This document shows, piece after piece, positions 60,484 to 64,000 of a stretch of 64,000 bases of DNA (position 1 is the stretch's first letter; each line of letters opens with the position of its first letter). The DNA is taken from the NCBI RefSeq assembly GCF_026226615.1, contig NZ_JAJAPB010000005.1, forward strand, positions 1 to 64,000, written 5' to 3'. The notes under the pieces were generated by a model. The model ran no database searches and was not told where the DNA came from. It worked only from the letters and a program-made list of their open reading frames with translations. Position numbers and translations under genes: made by a program. Source of the stretch: Geovibrio ferrireducens. GTDB taxonomy: Bacteria > Chrysiogenota > Deferribacteres > Deferribacterales > Geovibrionaceae.

Positions 60484-63400
60484 TTCTAGCCTCCTTAGAG
60501 TCAGCCTCTGTGCGTTTTCCGAACTGCTTCATTATAACAATGAAGAACATGGGAACAAACAGTATGGCAAGGAACGTAGCTGAGGTCATACCGCCGATAA
60601 CGCCTATACCTATGGCATTCTGGCTGGCTGAACCCGCACCGTTTGAAATGGCGAGGGGTGTAACGCCCAGTATGAACGCCATTGATGTCATGAGGATCGG
60701 TCTGAGCCTCTGCTCGGACGCTATCATGGCCGACCGCAGCAGACCGTAGCCGCTGTCGTGCAGGTCTTTTGCGAACTCGACAATCAGAATGGCGTTTTTC
60801 GATGCCAGACCGATGGTGGTAAGCATGCCCACCTGAAAGTAAACGTCATTGGAAAGCCCCGCTGCCAGCGTTGCGGCAACGGTTCCCACTATACCAAGCG
60901 GAACAATGAGCATTACCGCAAATGGAACAGACCAGCTTTCATACAGAGCCGCAAGTGAAAGGAACACTATGAGCAGCGAAAGCCCGTAGAGCAGCCCTGT
61001 CTGGGCTCCTGCCGCGCGTTCTTCGTATGATATGCCCGTCCATTCAAGGCTTATACCTTTCGGAAGCTGTTTGGCGTACTCCTCCATAATCTGCATCGCC
61101 TCACCGGAGCTTACCCCAGGAGCGGGAGCGCCCATGATTTCCTGAGATGATGTGCCGTTATAGCGTTCAAGCTTCGGTGAGCCGTATTCCCATTCAGCCG
61201 TTGTAAAAGCGGAGAAGGGAACCATTTCGCCTTTGTCGTTCTTCACATACCATTTGTAAATATCCTCAGGAAGCATTCTGTATTCCGAATCACCCTGAAT
61301 ATATACTTTTTTGATACGCTGCTCATGGAGGAAGTCATTTATGTACGATGAACCCCAAGCGGTTTTCAGTGTGCTGTTTATGCTGCTTATGGAAACACCG
61401 AGAGCGCTGGCTTTTTCATGGTCAACATGGATCTTGAACTGAGGCACATCGTCAAAGCCGTTGGGACGAACACCCACAAGCCTTGCATCCTGAGAAGCCA
61501 TGCCGAGAAGCTGGTTCCTCGCGCCCATGAGAGCCTCATGCCCCAGACCGCCTCTGTCAAGCAGCTTAAGGTCAAAACCTGTGGCGTTGCCGAGGGCGAT
61601 TATTGGGGGCGGATAGAAGGCGAATACAAATGCGTCTTTTATCGTTGAAAGGTTCATCATGGCTCTCTGCGCCACTGCAAAAACCTTCTGGCTGTCCTCT
61701 GTCCTTTCGTCCCAGTGTTTAAGACGCACAAACCCCATGGCCGTGTTGGAACCGCGCCCTGCGAAGCTGAAACCCGTTACGGTGAAAATACTGGCAACAG
61801 AATCTTTCTCCTGCTCCATGAAATACTTTTCAACCTTTTTAACGCTCTCAAGGGTTCTTTCCTGAGTTGCTCCGGGAGGCGTGGAAACCTGAACAAACAT
61901 CATACCCTGATCCTCATCGGGGAGGAATGATGTGGGGATTTTTGTGAACATGTAGCCGAGGCCGACGATGATCACCGCATATACTATGAAGAACCTGAAA
62001 GCTCTGGATGCCACATAGCCCACGCTCGACTTATATGCGCTTCTGCTGCGGTTGAACATGCGGTTGAACCAGCCGAAGAAGCCTGTCATATGCTCCTTGT
62101 GCCCTTTTTCCACAGGTTTGAGCATTGATGCGCAAAGTGAAGGAGTAAGCACAAGGGCAACCACAACTGAAAGCACCATCGCGGAAACTATCGTAATGGA
62201 GAACTGGCGGTAGATTGCGCCTGTGGAGCCTTTGAAGAACGCCATGGGAACAAAAACCGCTGAAAGAACAAGGGCTATACCCACAAGGGCGCCGGTGATC
62301 TGGTTCATGGATTTTCTTGTGGCTTCCTTAGGGGGCAGACCTTCTTCGCTCATCACCCTTTCAACGTTTTCCACAACCACAATCGCATCATCCACAAGAA
62401 GACCGATGGCGAGAATCATTGCAAACATGGTAAGAACGTTGATGGTGAAGCCGAATGCCGAAAGTATGCCGAATGTGCCCAGAAGAACGACAGGAACAGC
62501 GATTGTGGGGATCAGCGTCGCCCTGAAATTCTGGAGAAACAGGTACATAATAAGGAATACGAGAACCACAGCCTCAAAAAGGGTTTTCACAACCTCTTTG
62601 ATTGATATTTTAACGAACGGTGTGGTGTCATAAGGGTAAATCACTTCAAGCCCTTCGGGCATGAACTCCTCAAGCTCCGCAACTTTTGCCTTAAGCAGAT
62701 TAGCGGTTTTAAGGGCGTTTGCCCCCGTTGCAAGGCTCACAGCCATACCTGCGGCCGGTTTACCCATATAACGGGATACAAAGTCATAGTTCTGAACACC
62801 GAGTTCAACTCTTGCCACATCCTTAAGACGCACCTGAGAACCGTCTGTATTTACTTTGAGGAAGATATTCTCAAAGTCGTCAACAGTTTTCAGCCTTGAC
62901 TGCGCGGTAACAGTTGCATTTATCTGCTGTCCGTGCACAGCGGGGTTACCGCCGAGCTGACCTGCGGAAACGTCTGCGTTCTGTGCGCTTACTGCATTTA
63001 TAACATCCTGAGTGGTGAGCTTGTAGCTGTGAAGCTGGTCAGGGTTAAGCCATATACGCATTGAGAACGGCTGGCCGAAAACCTGAAGCGAACCCACGCC
63101 CAGAACACGGCTGAGCGGGTCTGCCATTTTTGAGCTTATAAAGTCGCCGATCTGGTTCTGGGTCATGGAACCGTCTTCGGAGTAAAGACCGATAACCATG
63201 AGGAAGCTGCTGTTCGACTTGTTTACCGTAACACCGAGCTGCTGAACCTCCTGCGGCAGTGAGGACAGGGCGGACTGAATCTTGTTCTGTGTCTGCACCT
63301 GTGCCGTATCCGGGTCTGCCTCAGGCTCAAAGGTCAGTGTTATCTGAACATTACCTGTGGCATCACTTGTGGATGAAAAGTAACGCAGATAATCTATACC

Positions 63401-63610
63401 CACGAGCTTCTGCTCTATAACCTGAGTAACGCTGTTTTCCAGCGTTTCGGCGGAAGCACCTGGATAGCTTGCGTTGATCGTCACCGTAGGCGGGGCGATC
63501 TCCGGGTACTGCTCCACAGGCAGGGTATTGATGGCGAGCACACCTGCGAGCATTATTATGATAGCAATCACCCATGCGAAGATGGGACGATCTATAAAGA
63601 AATTTGACAT
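60473..63610 (-). CDS. RND multidrug efflux pump, HAE1 family (AcrB/MexB-like)
   Basis: A 1045-residue inner-membrane pump of the usual AcrB length. It has twelve helices, two large periplasmic regions and the proton-relay aspartates in [14 protein letters not shown] (about 403-416). Near-invariant stretches include [11 protein letters not shown] at the start and [15 protein letters not shown] near the end. It exports hydrophobic or amphiphilic toxic compounds. AGGATAAT precedes the ATG. It sits between the adaptor and the outer-membrane channel genes. Confidence 0.94.
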   Translation of the reverse strand: MSNFFIDRPIFAWVIAIIIMLAGVLAINTLPVEQYPEIAPPTVTINASYPGASAETLENSVTQVIEQKLVGIDYLRYFSSTSDATGNVQITLTFEPEADPDTAQVQTQNKIQSALSSLPQEVQQLGVTVNKSNSSFLMVIGLYSEDGSMTQNQIGDFISSKMADPLSRVLGVGSLQVFGQPFSMRIWLNPDQLHSYKLTTQDVINAVSAQNADVSAGQLGGNPAVHGQQINATVTAQSRLKTVDDFENIFLKVNTDGSQVRLKDVARVELGVQNYDFVSRYMGKPAAGMAVSLATGANALKTANLLKAKVAELEEFMPEGLEVIYPYDTTPFVKISIKEVVKTLFEAVVLVFLIMYLFLQNFRATLIPTIAVPVVLLGTFGILSAFGFTINVLTMFAMILAIGLLVDDAIVVVENVERVMSEEGLPPKEATRKSMNQITGALVGIALVLSAVFVPMAFFKGSTGAIYRQFSITIVSAMVLSVVVALVLTPSLCASMLKPVEKGHKEHMTGFFGWFNRMFNRSRSAYKSSVGYVASRAFRFFIVYAVIIVGLGYMFTKIPTSFLPDEDQGMMFVQVSTPPGATQERTLESVKKVEKYFMEQEKDSVASIFTVTGFSFAGRGSNTAMGFVRLKHWDERTEDSQKVFAVAQRAMMNLSTIKDAFVFAFYPPPIIALGNATGFDLKLLDRGGLGHEALMGARNQLLGMASQDARLVGVRPNGFDDVPQFKIHVDHEKASALGVSISSINSTLKTAWGSSYINDFLHEQRIKKVYIQGDSEYRMLPEDIYKWYVKNDKGEMVPFSAFTTAEWEYGSPKLERYNGTSSQEIMGAPAPGVSSGEAMQIMEEYAKQLPKGISLEWTGISYEERAAGAQTGLLYGLSLLIVFLSLAALYESWSVPFAVMLIVPLGIVGTVAATLAAGLSNDVYFQVGMLTTIGLASKNAILIVEFAKDLHDSGYGLLRSAMIASEQRLRPILMTSMAFILGVTPLAISNGAGSASQNAIGIGVIGGMTSATFLAILFVPMFFIVIMKQFGKRTEADSKEARNGK

Positions 63611-63634
63611 ATTATTATCCTGATCGTTTTATGC

Positions 63635-64000
63635 CTATTCGGCTTTGTGTTCTACAGGGTTAACCTTTGCGCCGGGGCGTATTTTCTGGAGGCCTTCGAC
63701 AACAATTCTGTCACCGGGCTGGAGGCCGGAGTTTACGAGCCATCTGTTGCCCACAGCATCCGAAACCTGAACAGGACGGGGGTTAACAGTGTTTTCAGCA
63801 TCAACCGCCCACACTATCACGCTGCCGTCTGCATTTCTCACCGCCGTCTGCTGAGGGATAAGCACTGCAGCATCATCCTTGGCCTGACCTATTCTGGCTT
63901 TAACAAAAAGACCGGGCAGAAGCTCCCTTTCAGGGTTGGGGAAAAGAACACGAAGCTGAACCATTCCTGTTGTTTCATCAACAGTCACATCAGAAAACTG
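63635..64000 (-). CDS. RND periplasmic adaptor, C-terminal part
   Basis: The last 121 codons of a membrane-fusion protein; its 5' end lies beyond the right edge. TTGMVQLRVLFPNPERELLPGLFVKARI, IPQQTAVR and VNSGLQPGDRIVVEGLQKIRPG are typical of the beta-barrel and membrane-proximal domains of AcrA/MexA. It would link the RND pump to the outer-membrane channel. Any repressor gene of this operon would be outside the window. Confidence 0.9.
   Translation of the reverse strand, partial: QFSDVTVDETTGMVQLRVLFPNPERELLPGLFVKARIGQAKDDAAVLIPQQTAVRNADGSVIVWAVDAENTVNPRPVQVSDAVGNRWLVNSGLQPGDRIVVEGLQKIRPGAKVNPVEHKAE

Noticed and set aside
1-64000. CRISPR arrays, tRNA and rRNA genes, prophage genes
   Set aside because: No regularly spaced repeats, no cloverleaf-like sequence with conserved arms, no rRNA-like stretch and no phage structural genes were seen by eye; a tRNA or CRISPR scanner would settle this.

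Overview
The window comes from a Gram-negative anaerobe that respires many different electron acceptors. Twin-arginine (Tat) exported molybdoenzymes, outer-membrane porins, lipoproteins and an RND pump indicate two membranes; five respiratory or dicarboxylate gene sets and no aerobic genes indicate anaerobic life. The mix of respiratory arsenate reduction, N/S-oxide reduction and DcuB-type fumarate/C4-dicarboxylate exchange would suit a Deferribacterota-like organism (Geovibrio/Seleniivibrio/Denitrovibrio type). That placement is an inference from gene content only; no rRNA or other marker gene is present.

Layout. 1-5.1 kb: a TorA/DorA-type molybdoenzyme between its histidine kinase and an OmpR-type regulator, with one 11-bp-spaced GTGAAA direct repeat at each of three promoters. 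5.2-16.9 kb: copy 1 of an unassigned respiratory operon. An MFS transporter and a sigma-54 activator face left; X (tandem winged-helix-like), A (Mo catalytic), B (FeS), D (chaperone), C (DmsC-like anchor), G and H (NapG/NapH-like) and an OprD-like porin face right. 17.0-20.5 kb: an AT-rich island with a HEPN/STAND-ATPase/TPR/cold-shock-like defence candidate between transposase fragments. 20.6-24.1 kb: a Tat-lipoprotein phosphoesterase and an AgrC/LytTR-like two-component system. 24.2-31.3 kb: uptake and breakdown of 2-aminoethylphosphonate, including a PhnX-aminotransferase-fold fusion. 31.4-41.8 kb: an arsenic island with arrABD, its ArrT-like binding protein, kinase and sigma-54 regulator, then arsC, arsM and acr3. 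41.8-52.3 kb: copy 2 of the unassigned operon in inverted orientation, with its own sigma-54 activator. 52.3-55.2 kb: a CsgG-like lipoprotein, a PQQ sugar dehydrogenase and a YqaA-like membrane protein. 55.3-59.0 kb: dcuB and a DcuSR-like pair. 59.1-64 kb: a tripartite RND efflux operon that runs off the right edge.

How they work together. Three molybdoenzyme operons (copy 1, copy 2, arr) share one control design: an adjacent sigma-54 enhancer-binding protein, a recognisable -24/-12 promoter, dyads about 50-130 bp upstream, and a GC-rich hairpin between the FeS-subunit gene and the chaperone gene. The dyads differ between the operons, so each probably answers a different signal. The two XABDCGH-porin operons are the best candidate for an undescribed system: the substrate is unknown, and each combines a DmsC-like quinol anchor with a NapGH-like electron path.
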